Shown piece after piece: positions 35,243-42,109 of a DNA stretch of 64,000 nt (its first letter is position 1; every line of letters begins with the position of its first letter). Both the position numbers and the translations under genes were made by a program. Below the pieces are notes generated by a model. The model did no database searches. It was not told the DNA's origin and saw nothing but the letters and a program-made list of their open reading frames with translations. Origin of the DNA: Streptococcus sp. S5 (GTDB lineage: Bacteria > Bacillota > Bacilli > Lactobacillales > Streptococcaceae); NCBI RefSeq assembly GCF_034134805.1, contig NZ_CP139419.1, forward strand, positions 744,001 to 808,000, given 5' to 3'.

Positions 35243-36881
35243 AAAAATCATTTTAGCAACAGTCGCAACAATCGCAGCGGTCGGAACAGCACAAGGAGTA
35301 AAAGCAGATGAAGTACAAGGAACAACTGGAACAGGAACTGAAACAAGCGGAGTCACACCTTCGGTGGTTGGAACACCAGGAACAGAACAAAATAATACAA
35401 CAGCAGTTGTTGAACAGCCAACTACTGAAACTACAAATGAAAAAACAGGAAGTGAAAGCGACAATAGTAACCAATCGGGAAATGCTACACAATTTACAAA
35501 AAATGGAAGTGACATTCAAGTAACGAATCCAGAGGTCGTGGTGGACCAGTCAAATGGAACAGGGAAGTATCAACCCTTTAGCGTGGAATATAAAAACATT
35601 GAATTTCCAGACGATCTCACAATCAACGAAGGGGACAAAGTAACGTTCACGCTTCCAGAAGAAGTTAAGTTTCAAACAAACTTTGACTTTGATGTATACA
35701 ATCCTGAGAAGCAAGTAGTTGGTAAAGCTACTACTGACACGGCAACTAACACAGTTACTACTGTATTCAATAACTACTTTAAAGATCATCCACTTAATAA
35801 GCAGATGTCACTTAAGATGGATGCGACTTGGACTGACAAAGTGGAATCTGGAAAACCAGTCACGGCTAATTTCAACGGTACATTTGTTACTGCTCAAATT
35901 GGTGCAGAACAAGTTATTGGTAAAGATGAACTCATTTCCAAATGGGGATCACAAGATAAGAATGATCCTACAGTCATTAACTGGACTGTACGCTTGAACT
36001 ACGCACGAAAAGTCTTGAACTATGTAACTATCATTGACGAAATGAGTGAAAACCAAAAACTTGTTGATGACTACTTTGAGATCAAGAATATTGAAAGTGT
36101 AGATCCGTGGATTGATAAAGGATCAGCTATGGACTTGGTTAAATCAATCGCCAAATCAGACCATGGATTCACAATTAAAATGGATCGCCTAGAGCATATG
36201 ATTTATGTTAACTACAAGACTAAACTTGTTAATGCAGTCAAGGATTCAGTTAATCCAACTAACAAGATTGAGTTAAAGGCCGAGTCTGATGGTGCTGTTT
36301 CATATAGTTATGTACAGTTGGTCGGAGGTCGTGGTGATGCCAGCGGTGAGAATAAACCAATTTGGGAAATTCCAAATGACGCTCCGAAATACGAGAAACC
36401 ATCTATCGATTTGAAAGATATCCCTCTAATGCCTCCTGCACCTATTGTGGATATTCCAGAGTGGAAAGGCGGAACAACTCCGTGGGACGCACCACAATAT
36501 GACAAGCCAGAATGGAATGGTGGTACAGTACCGTTTGACGCTCCTGTTTTGGATAAACCAGAGATCAATATTGAAGATATCCCAATGATGCCACCAGCTC
36601 CAGTATTGGAAAAACCAGAACTTATCATCGACTTACCAAAACCAAACACACCTACAGTTACGATAGATAAACCTAGCATTCCCGTTGAAATCAATTCTAA
36701 GCCGTCTAAAACGACCGTAGAGCCTCAGAAAGAGCAAGTGAATGTTATTTATCAACCGACTAAAACAAACGCTCACACGCTCCCTAATACAGGTTCGGAG
36801 AGTGGACTGGTTCTTTCATTCGCTGGTATGTTTATCCTCGGTGGTATGGCACGGATTGCATTAAAGCATGAGGGTGAATAA
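35235..36881 (+). CDS. Phage-encoded LPXTG surface adhesin-like protein
   Basis: A 548-residue secreted protein. It has a signal peptide (1-24, MNKKIILATVATIAAVGTAQ), a Thr/Glu/Gln-rich linker (about 25-75) and an MSCRAMM-like adhesin region of Ig folds (about 80-370). A proline-rich stalk contains repeats of EWxGGTxPxDAP (about 375-490), and the sortase signal is LPNTGSES (516-523) with a hydrophobic helix and charged tail. It should be anchored to the cell wall by sortase A. GGAG precedes the ATG, which overlaps the nuclease stop, so it is translated with early phage genes. The ligand is unknown. Such cargo could alter adhesion of the lysogen or mark infected cells. Confidence 0.82.
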   Translation: MNKKIILATVATIAAVGTAQGVKADEVQGTTGTGTETSGVTPSVVGTPGTEQNNTTAVVEQPTTETTNEKTGSESDNSNQSGNATQFTKNGSDIQVTNPEVVVDQSNGTGKYQPFSVEYKNIEFPDDLTINEGDKVTFTLPEEVKFQTNFDFDVYNPEKQVVGKATTDTATNTVTTVFNNYFKDHPLNKQMSLKMDATWTDKVESGKPVTANFNGTFVTAQIGAEQVIGKDELISKWGSQDKNDPTVINWTVRLNYARKVLNYVTIIDEMSENQKLVDDYFEIKNIESVDPWIDKGSAMDLVKSIAKSDHGFTIKMDRLEHMIYVNYKTKLVNAVKDSVNPTNKIELKAESDGAVSYSYVQLVGGRGDASGENKPIWEIPNDAPKYEKPSIDLKDIPLMPPAPIVDIPEWKGGTTPWDAPQYDKPEWNGGTVPFDAPVLDKPEINIEDIPMMPPAPVLEKPELIIDLPKPNTPTVTIDKPSIPVEINSKPSKTTVEPQKEQVNVIYQPTKTNAHTLPNTGSESGLVLSFAGMFILGGMARIALKHEGE

Positions 36882-37240
36882 TGTCGCTGATAGATCAATT
36901 CTTTGAGGAATATGACAACCTCATGAGCGAATACGGTGGTGTTAGTAATTTTTTTACCATCCTTGGCGATAAACGTGTGAGTGGATATATCAACCGCTCA
37001 CGTAGAGATGGCACGATGCCACCGCCTACGCAATTAAAACGATTTGAGGATTATATGGATAATCATTTCCTACTCAAATGTATGCAATATTACGGTGACA
37101 ATTATCCAGACAAAATGACAATCAAAATGGACTTGGCACTGGACGAATTCACGTTTAAATATCGCAAGCAGGGGCGAAGAAAAGAACGTAAGCTATCCTC
37201 GCAACTGCATTTAGAACGTGCGTGGGCGCTGGGCGCTTGA
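36881..37240 (+). CDS. Phage protein, unknown
   Basis: A 119-residue protein starting in the stop codon of the adhesin gene (shared base). Helical, with a basic C-terminal half (KYRKQGRRKERKLSSQ), so nucleic-acid binding is possible. No family recognised. Confidence 0.6.
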   Translation: MSLIDQFFEEYDNLMSEYGGVSNFFTILGDKRVSGYINRSRRDGTMPPPTQLKRFEDYMDNHFLLKCMQYYGDNYPDKMTIKMDLALDEFTFKYRKQGRRKERKLSSQLHLERAWALGA

Positions 37241-37469
37241 TTAAGGCTGGCAGATTGTAACAGGTCTGTCAGTCATAACCTCACAAACAATAAAATAAGA
37301 CACTGATGCCGAAGCGAGTGGGGCGCTTCAAAACGAATCGTGATAAAACTACTGGTTTTATGCCTTAACACACGATTCAAAAATGTATATCAACCTATAA
37401 ATAATAAAGGAGAGTCCTTTCTTTAAGAATTTACATACAAGTAAGTCTGATATACGCTTACGACTAACA

Positions 37470-37525
37470 TCCTATATTGGCATGAGGCTTGGAAACCTCA
37501 GAGGGTTCGATTCCCTCTATAGGAT
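37470..37525 (+). ncRNA. D-armless tRNA-like structure
   Basis: Acceptor stem TCCTATA (37470-37476)/TATAGGA (37518-37524) is perfect. A T-arm GAGGG-TTCGATT-CCCTC (37501-37517) carries the canonical TTCGA loop. The anticodon-like arm TGAGG/CCTCA (37483-37500) has an 8-base loop CTTGGAAA; with U33 at 37489 the anticodon is TGG (proline). Only six bases (TTGGCA) stand where the D-arm should be, and no variable loop is present. It is too reduced for a normal bacterial tRNA, so a mimic, a decayed tRNA or a processing signal are alternatives. Confidence 0.5.
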
Positions 37526-37686
37526 TAGGACGGGAATAGGACTCCTTATGATACATTCTTTATTTCACTGCTATCGACCCGTCCCGATAGCTGGCCAGTT
37601 GTAGACTCCTTGGGTGGTGCAACCCCATCTACTGGCCATTGCTCACTATAAATTTAGAAAGGCCCTCTTATCTAGTTTTTCTAAGA

Positions 37687-37717
37687 AGGGGAGCAGAGCA
37701 ACTCCCCTATTTTAGTA
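37687..37717 (+). terminator. Terminator closing the RNA array
   Basis: AGGGGAG, loop CAGAGCAA, CTCCCCT followed by ATTTTAG. Confidence 0.5.
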
Positions 37718-37735
37718 AAGTAGATAGAGATTATT

Positions 37736-37864
37736 ATGGAAATTGATTTAATTAAACGGTCAATCAGACTGGATCGACAGCGACTACAAGATACAAGCAG
37801 TGACTTGCTCATACAAAAAAAACATCGGCAAAACAGCAGTGATTGGACGATCACGGGCAATTAA
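37736..37864 (+). CDS. Short phage protein (42 aa), unknown
   Basis: Begins MEIDLIKRSIRLDRQRLQDT. ATG follows the array; only a weak Shine-Dalgarno (GATAGAGA). Ends 22 bases before the MazG-like gene. Confidence 0.35.
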   Translation: MEIDLIKRSIRLDRQRLQDTSSDLLIQKKHRQNSSDWTITGN

Positions 37865-37886
37865 AGAAAGGATTAATAAAAAGTTT

Positions 37887-38396
37887 ATGGAATTAGAACA
37901 CGAATTAGTAACGTTAACTAAGAAATGGTTTGTGGATCGTGACCTTGAGAATGGTGGGCGATTGGACAAGCAGGCTCTTAAATTAAGCGAGGAGTTTGGC
38001 GAGCTATGCGCAGGGTATCTCAAACAAAATGAGAAGCTGACCAAGGACAGTATTGGTGATTGTGCAGTCGTGATTGTAGGGCTGGCATTGTTAATCAAAG
38101 AGGATGTACACAGTATCTTCAAGATCGCAGATGGTGTTAGACCAAGAGAAGCAATGGAATGTTTTAAATTGTTGAACGCTAATATTTCAGAGTTCCAGTT
38201 GTCGCAGGATTTAGCGAGCAAAGAAATGTGCAAACACAATCTAGTACGTGCGGTAGCTTATCTTAAATCTATTAGTAAGGCACTTAACTACGACTTTGCG
38301 GATTGCTTTGAGGTGGCATATAACGAAATCAAAGACCGCAAAGGTAAATGGATTGATGGAAGTTTTGTGAAAGAAGAGGATTTGCCGAATGAATAA
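37887..38396 (+). CDS. MazG-like nucleotide pyrophosphohydrolase
   Basis: A ~169-residue protein with the MazG/dUTPase-like helical motif: KLSEEFGELCAGY, then GDCAVVIVGLA, giving the EExxE...D metal-binding pattern. It may hydrolyse non-canonical or alarmone nucleotides. ATG 37887 is chosen because the family domain starts there; an upstream GTG frame (37800) overlaps the previous small gene. Confidence 0.75.
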   Translation: MELEHELVTLTKKWFVDRDLENGGRLDKQALKLSEEFGELCAGYLKQNEKLTKDSIGDCAVVIVGLALLIKEDVHSIFKIADGVRPREAMECFKLLNANISEFQLSQDLASKEMCKHNLVRAVAYLKSISKALNYDFADCFEVAYNEIKDRKGKWIDGSFVKEEDLPNE

Positions 38397-39033
38397 ACAA
38401 GAATTAATTGAAAAACTAAAGATAATCGATGGAGGTTATGGTAGCAGATATTATATAGCGATTAGTGATGTTTTTGAACTGCTTGAACAACTAGACGAAC
38501 CGCAACCGATTAAATTAAAAGACATCATCGCACGAATTAAGAGCCTAGATGTTGGGATTCAAGAAGTTTGGCTCAATAAAATTTTAAAAGAGTTGGGTAG
38601 CGATTATGGATCACTAAAATATAGAGCTGGGTATGAGCAAGGTAAGTTTGACAGTACTATGGAACATGAGAAAGTCACAGTACCGCAGTTTGTGGCAGAT
38701 TGGATTGAGGATTGTAAAACAAAAGGGAAGAGCTTACTTAAATCTCTTTTATACACACCGGGAAAAGTTAATAGCTGGGTGGATGATCCAGATAATCAAG
38801 AAACATTCGCTCTAGCGTGGATTAATGGCTACGAGGTCGAACAAGAAAAGCGGTACACAGTTAAATTAAAAAACACAGATGATTACCTTGTGAAAACAGC
38901 CGCTAACAGCTACCGTTTTTATAACAACATTTACACACAAAACAGAAAACACACAAAAGAAGAGATTGAAAAAAGTGGTTTTGGCTGGGTGTTTGATTGT
39001 GAAGGTATTGAAGTTGAGAAGGTGGAAGAATGA
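38389..39033 (+). CDS. DUF1642 phage protein
   Basis: A 214-residue protein with the DUF1642 region: KVTVPQFVADWIEDCK, the ALAWINGYEVEQEKRYTVKL segment and a C-terminal FGWVFDCEGIEVEKVEE. Common in streptococcal and lactococcal phages; function unknown. Overlaps its neighbours at both ends. Confidence 0.85.
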   Translation: MNKQELIEKLKIIDGGYGSRYYIAISDVFELLEQLDEPQPIKLKDIIARIKSLDVGIQEVWLNKILKELGSDYGSLKYRAGYEQGKFDSTMEHEKVTVPQFVADWIEDCKTKGKSLLKSLLYTPGKVNSWVDDPDNQETFALAWINGYEVEQEKRYTVKLKNTDDYLVKTAANSYRFYNNIYTQNRKHTKEEIEKSGFGWVFDCEGIEVEKVEE

Positions 39034-39410
39034 ACAATGAGGTATATGAAGAACTGGAAAAACTTATGAGCTTATTTCCTGATTCATTTATAAATAGACA
39101 ACTGGAACTAATTCTTATCCCAAAAACTAACACCTATTTTTCTTTAAAAGACTGTTTTACCAAGAAAGATATTATCTCAAAGGTGTTGATGTGGTGCACT
39201 AGGGATATAGCTAAAGCCAGGCCATATCAGCAACAAAAAAGGAATATTGCCTTTTATGTAGACAATCGTATGCGTTTGGAAAAATATTTAGGTGCGGACA
39301 TCAATGTAGACGTAGTTTATCATTGTCTAGGAAATGGGATTAACAAAGAATTGACACACAAGTTTATTAATAGTGGATTCGACATGGAAATCCTATATTT
39401 AGAAGTTTAG
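39030..39410 (+). CDS. Phage protein, unknown
   Basis: A 126-residue protein, overlapping DUF1642 by 4 bases (ATGA). Contains a conserved-looking basic stretch around CTRDIAKARPYQQQKRN; no family recognised. Confidence 0.6.
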   Translation: MNNEVYEELEKLMSLFPDSFINRQLELILIPKTNTYFSLKDCFTKKDIISKVLMWCTRDIAKARPYQQQKRNIAFYVDNRMRLEKYLGADINVDVVYHCLGNGINKELTHKFINSGFDMEILYLEV

Positions 39411-39421
39411 GAGATAACAGA

Positions 39422-39565
39422 ATGACACGACCAAACAGATACCCATACACTAAGAGTCAGTGGGAAGAAGAAATAACACTGGTATATTTCGGCATTAACA
39501 CTAGTTTAAAATTGAGAGCAGAAAGAAATAGAATTACAAAGGAGACAAGACATGTCATTAAATAA
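39422..39565 (+). CDS. Short phage protein (47 aa)
   Basis: Begins MTRPNRYPYTKSQWEEEITL. Small proteins starting MTRPxRYPYxKSQWEEE are frequent in streptococcal phages. Overlaps the next gene by 14 bases. Function unknown. Confidence 0.6.
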   Translation: MTRPNRYPYTKSQWEEEITLVYFGINTSLKLRAERNRITKETRHVIK

Positions 39566-39833
39566 AGCGAGAAAACGATTGATTAGGAAATATCATAAAT
39601 TATATAACAGCCATCCGATAGGTTTGAAATTTAGTGCAGATGGTGGCAAGACATTTGTTGCACTGGGGAATGTTGTTGAAGATTACATTCCAGATTCTAG
39701 TGTCATTAACTCTGGAAATATTAACGCAAGTAAATTGTCGAATAGTGGGTTTGGCTTTAAAACTTTTGAAATAACTATTAGACAGGATATTTCAAAAGAA
39801 GAATTTAATAAATTGAAAGGTGTACTTTGGTAG
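39552..39833 (+). CDS. Phage protein, unknown
   Basis: A 93-residue protein with a basic N-terminus (MSLNKARKRLIRKYHKLYN) and a beta-rich remainder. AAAGGAG precedes the ATG. No family recognised. Confidence 0.6.
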   Translation: MSLNKARKRLIRKYHKLYNSHPIGLKFSADGGKTFVALGNVVEDYIPDSSVINSGNINASKLSNSGFGFKTFEITIRQDISKEEFNKLKGVLW

Positions 39834-39837
39834 CGAG

Positions 39838-39945
39838 ATGAACTTACAAAACTTTATCTATTTATTATTCGCAGCAGTCTGGCTCTCTGGCTTGATCTGG
39901 GCTAGTGTGATTGCTTTTAAAAACAGGAAGGGGAAGCATGACTAA
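39838..39945 (+). CDS. Short membrane protein (35 aa)
   Basis: One transmembrane helix (FIYLLFAAVWLSGLIWASVI) followed by a basic tail. Overlaps the start of the next gene by 8 bases, which supports it. Confidence 0.5.
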   Translation: MNLQNFIYLLFAAVWLSGLIWASVIAFKNRKGKHD

Positions 39946-40213
39946 ACTATTTTATACAATCCTCGCATCAGTATCGCTGGTATTTTTGATCGTGTGTATT
40001 AACTTAAACGCACGGATTGGAAGTCTTACCAAACGTGTGAGTGATCTGGAATGGACAGTACAAGAACATGAGCTATCTATCCAGCGACTGGCAGAACAGA
40101 ATAATGCGCAGGATGTTATTTTAAATAAATTAAACAGCGAGTACCAAATGCGAGAACGACAAAGGGCAGAGGAATTGAAAGAGGTGGCTGATAGAAATGG
40201 AGTGGGAGGTTAA
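39938..40213 (+). CDS. Membrane-anchored coiled-coil phage protein
   Basis: A 91-residue protein: transmembrane helix (about 3-23) and a long coiled coil (about 28-85). AGGAAGGGG is 5 bases before ATG 39938; an upstream in-frame start at 39911 is not supported. The shape resembles a spanin or membrane tether, but position among middle genes argues against a lysis role. Confidence 0.6.
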   Translation: MTKLFYTILASVSLVFLIVCINLNARIGSLTKRVSDLEWTVQEHELSIQRLAEQNNAQDVILNKLNSEYQMRERQRAEELKEVADRNGVGG

Positions 40214-40214
40214 C

Positions 40215-40463
40215 ATGGTAAGGTTTAATATGGAGATACCAATACCACATACTATATGGAAGAAGAAAAGCGATGAAACTCTTGTACGTGTTATTCTTAA
40301 CGCAAGATATGACTTTGATTACAGTACGATGATTATTTATAAAGTTATCAAGAGTGGTCAGAAGTACGTTACCAGCTATGATAAATTCATGAATGATTTT
40401 GAGATGACTGAAATTAAATTCTCGGAAATCAAAACGGAGGTAAGTGGTGAACATAGCAAGTAG
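40215..40463 (+). CDS. Phage protein, unknown
   Basis: An 82-residue protein; GGGAGG precedes ATG 40215. Beta-rich, with no family recognised. It overlaps the late regulator gene by 17 bases. Confidence 0.55.
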   Translation: MVRFNMEIPIPHTIWKKKSDETLVRVILNARYDFDYSTMIIYKVIKSGQKYVTSYDKFMNDFEMTEIKFSEIKTEVSGEHSK

Positions 40464-40866
40464 ACTATCTGCATTAAAGTATATTGATATCAAAATCAAA
40501 TCCAAACGGCAGGAGATCGAAAACCTCAAGTCAGCTATTTTAAAAGGGCAGGTATATTCAGACGAACCGAAAGGCAGTAAGCAAGGAAATGCAACGGAAG
40601 ATTTAAACATTAAAATAATAGACGGGGTGGAAAAGATCCGTGCTGAGATTCATCAGCTCATGGAAGAACGCACGCGCTTGATTAATGCCATCGAGGATTT
40701 AGATGACCCGTTGGAAAATATCGTGTTGAGATTGATGTACGTTAATGGCTACTCATGGCAAGAAACCAAGAGAGAATTAAATTATTCTCATGCGACAATC
40801 CAAAGAGCAAGAGCGAAAGCAATCGAACATTTAGTTATTAAAGATGAACCAACATTTAACAAATGA
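40447..40866 (+). CDS. Late transcription regulator, sigma-like (DUF1492)
   Basis: A ~139-residue protein with an N-terminal coiled coil and a C-terminal sigma-70 region-4-like helix-turn-helix (VLRLMYVNGYSWQETKRELNYSHATIQRARAKA). DUF1492/ArpU-type proteins sit at this place in streptococcal phages and are thought to activate the late operon. GTG 40447 is preferred over GTG 40444 because GGAGG is then 6 bases away. Confidence 0.82.
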   Translation: MNIASRLSALKYIDIKIKSKRQEIENLKSAILKGQVYSDEPKGSKQGNATEDLNIKIIDGVEKIRAEIHQLMEERTRLINAIEDLDDPLENIVLRLMYVNGYSWQETKRELNYSHATIQRARAKAIEHLVIKDEPTFNK

Positions 40867-41013
40867 TACACACGACCTGATAATATAGTATACAGAAAGA
40901 GATTCGTAAGGCAGCAGAAACGTTCGCAAGCCTAATTGTTTTGTCTCCTTATTTAGTACCAATGATCTGCAATAGCTTTGTGGATCTCTTTTGCTATTTT
41001 AAAAGGTGATAAT
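40867..41013 (+). other. Candidate late-promoter region
   Basis: No gene. Contains a TATAGTATAC-rich stretch (near 40885), a hairpin AGGC...GCCT and a T-rich stretch. Its position after the late regulator and before the packaging genes fits a late promoter, but no clear -35/-10 pair was found. Confidence 0.35.
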
Positions 41014-41352
41014 ATGAGACCACAGAAGTTAACGATGTCAAGAGGTAAGCGAGTCTTATCTGACTATGGTTCAAGGCAAGACGAATACGCTGAATACAAT
41101 CGTATGCGATGGAAGTACGATCGAGAAGCCAAAGCATTTTATAATTCAAAAGAATGGAAAGCATTATCTCGATTGGTTCTGCTTGAGAATGATTATGTTT
41201 GTGAATATTGTGGAGACGAAGCAACAATGTCAGATCATGTGATTCCATTGAAAGCTGATTGGAATCGAAGATTAGATAGAAGTAATCTAAAAGCAAGTTG
41301 CAAAAGATGTAATGATAAGAGAGCAATTCTCTATCGGAACAATCTATTGTGA
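41014..41352 (+). CDS. HNH endonuclease
   Basis: A 112-residue HNH nuclease with CEYCGD, MSDHVIPLK and ASCKRCNDKRA (two CxxC zinc knuckles around the His motif). In HK97-type cos phages the HNH protein next to terS assists terminase cutting. AAAAGGTGAT precedes ATG 41014; an upstream frame from 40978 is not needed. Confidence 0.88.
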   Translation: MRPQKLTMSRGKRVLSDYGSRQDEYAEYNRMRWKYDREAKAFYNSKEWKALSRLVLLENDYVCEYCGDEATMSDHVIPLKADWNRRLDRSNLKASCKRCNDKRAILYRNNLL

Positions 41353-41549
41353 TTGTCATTCGTGTCAACCAACCGAACCCGACTGCGGGTCTTGGGTGAA
41401 CGAAGATAAAGAGAAATGGGGTTAATGTTCGGAATTTACCCCCGCAATTTTATGAACGGGGCTATATGGTTCGTTATTCAAAGGACGCGGCCTCTTTTGT
41501 ACGAAAAATTCCGTTTTTAAAAAGTCGTTTCAGTAAAGGAGGTGTCAAT
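41353..41549. other. Probable cos region
   Basis: The 197 bases between HNH and terS hold ACCCG-ACTG-CGGGT (about 41387) and CCCCG-N12-CGGGG (41440-41461) palindromes. Location between HNH and terS matches cos sites of related phages. The cut position is not determinable by eye. Confidence 0.4.
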
Positions 41550-42017
41550 TTGGGACGAAAAATGAAGCTAGTGGCGACTACTAAAAGCCATTTAACCAAA
41601 GAAGAAAAAATCGCACGCAAAAAGATCGAAGATAAGGCTTCTGATGGTTTGGAAGCATTGCAGATCACACCACCAAAACACTTCGATGCGATTGCAAAAG
41701 CTGAATACAAGCGTGTGATTAATGACTTACGAAAGCTACCCCTCAGAAATCTGGATCGAGCGATTTTAGAGACCTATTGTACATGGTACGCAGTCTACAA
41801 GGAAATATCCCGTGGATTGCAGAAAGAGGGATATGTGTACGAGACAAGCAGTGGTAAAGTCTTACCGAATAAGATGCTATACAGTCTGGAACGTGCGACT
41901 ACTAACTTAACACGGGCAGCATCACAACTTGGTTTGACCGTGGACAGTCGGATGAAGTTGTATGTTCCACAAGTGGAAGAAAAGAAAACCAGTATATTTG
42001 ATAAATTCGGAGGATAA
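41550..42017 (+). CDS. terS: Terminase small subunit (P27 family)
   Basis: A 155-residue protein: basic start (MGRKMKLVATTKSHLTKEEK), the P27-type core (AKAEYKRVINDLRKLPLRNLDRAILETYC) and a C-terminal IFDKFGG. It recognises the cos site. TTG 41550 is chosen as start because AAAGGAGG lies 6 bases upstream; the longer frame from 41466 runs through the cos region. Confidence 0.87.
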   Translation: MGRKMKLVATTKSHLTKEEKIARKKIEDKASDGLEALQITPPKHFDAIAKAEYKRVINDLRKLPLRNLDRAILETYCTWYAVYKEISRGLQKEGYVYETSSGKVLPNKMLYSLERATTNLTRAASQLGLTVDSRMKLYVPQVEEKKTSIFDKFGG

Positions 42018-42034
42018 CACCTCCTTTTTATTTT
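42009..42034 (+). terminator. Terminator at the end of terS
   Basis: GGAGG-ATAACA-CCTCC followed by TTTTTATTTT, overlapping the terS stop codon and directly before the tRNA. A terminator here inside the late operon implies attenuation or antitermination. Confidence 0.7.
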
Positions 42035-42105
42035 AGGCCGTTGGTGTAGAGGTAACATGACAAGCTCCAACCTTGTAGTCGTGGGTTCGATTCCTACACG
42101 GTCTG
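42035..42105 (+). tRNA. tRNA-Trp (CCA anticodon)
   Basis: Complete cloverleaf. Acceptor AGGCCGT/ACGGTCT has one G-U pair. D-stem GTGT/ACAT has a 7-base loop. Anticodon stem ACAAG/CTTGT has loop CTCCAAC (anticodon CCA at 42067-42069). The variable loop has 4 bases and T-arm is GTGGG-TTCGATT-CCTAC. The discriminator is G, as expected for tryptophan. CCA is not encoded. It sits between terS and terL, an unusual site, directly behind a terminator. Confidence 0.85.
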
Positions 42106-42109
42106 TATT

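Larger units (their letters stand above)
37241..37735 (+). ncRNA. Non-coding array of stem-closed RNA modules
   Basis: No gene fits in these 495 bases. Hairpins or closed stems follow one another. They are CTGGCAGA/TCTGTCAG (37247-37272), GAAGCG/CGCTTC (37311-37329), and GAATCGTG/CACGATTC (about 37335-37378) enclosing ATAAAAC/GTTTTAT. Next come GTAAG/CTTAC (37441-37461), the tRNA-like fold (37470-37525), GGACGGG/CCCGTCC (37528-37584), TGGCCAGT/ACTGGCCA (37592-37638) and AGGGGAG/CTCCCCT (37687-37713). It lies exactly between the early operon and the middle genes. The whole may be one structured RNA or a processed array. Confidence 0.6.

Noticed and set aside
35253..35519. Cys/Ser-rich minus-strand frame
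   Set aside because: Antisense of the Thr/Glu/Gln-rich linker of the LPXTG gene; a composition artefact.
36308..36694. 128-codon glycine/serine-rich minus-strand frame
   Set aside because: Mirror of the proline-rich stalk repeats of the LPXTG gene.
37592..37638. TGGCCAGT...ACTGGCCA module as a tRNA
   Set aside because: Closing stem is perfect, but no T-loop or anticodon arm can be recognised.
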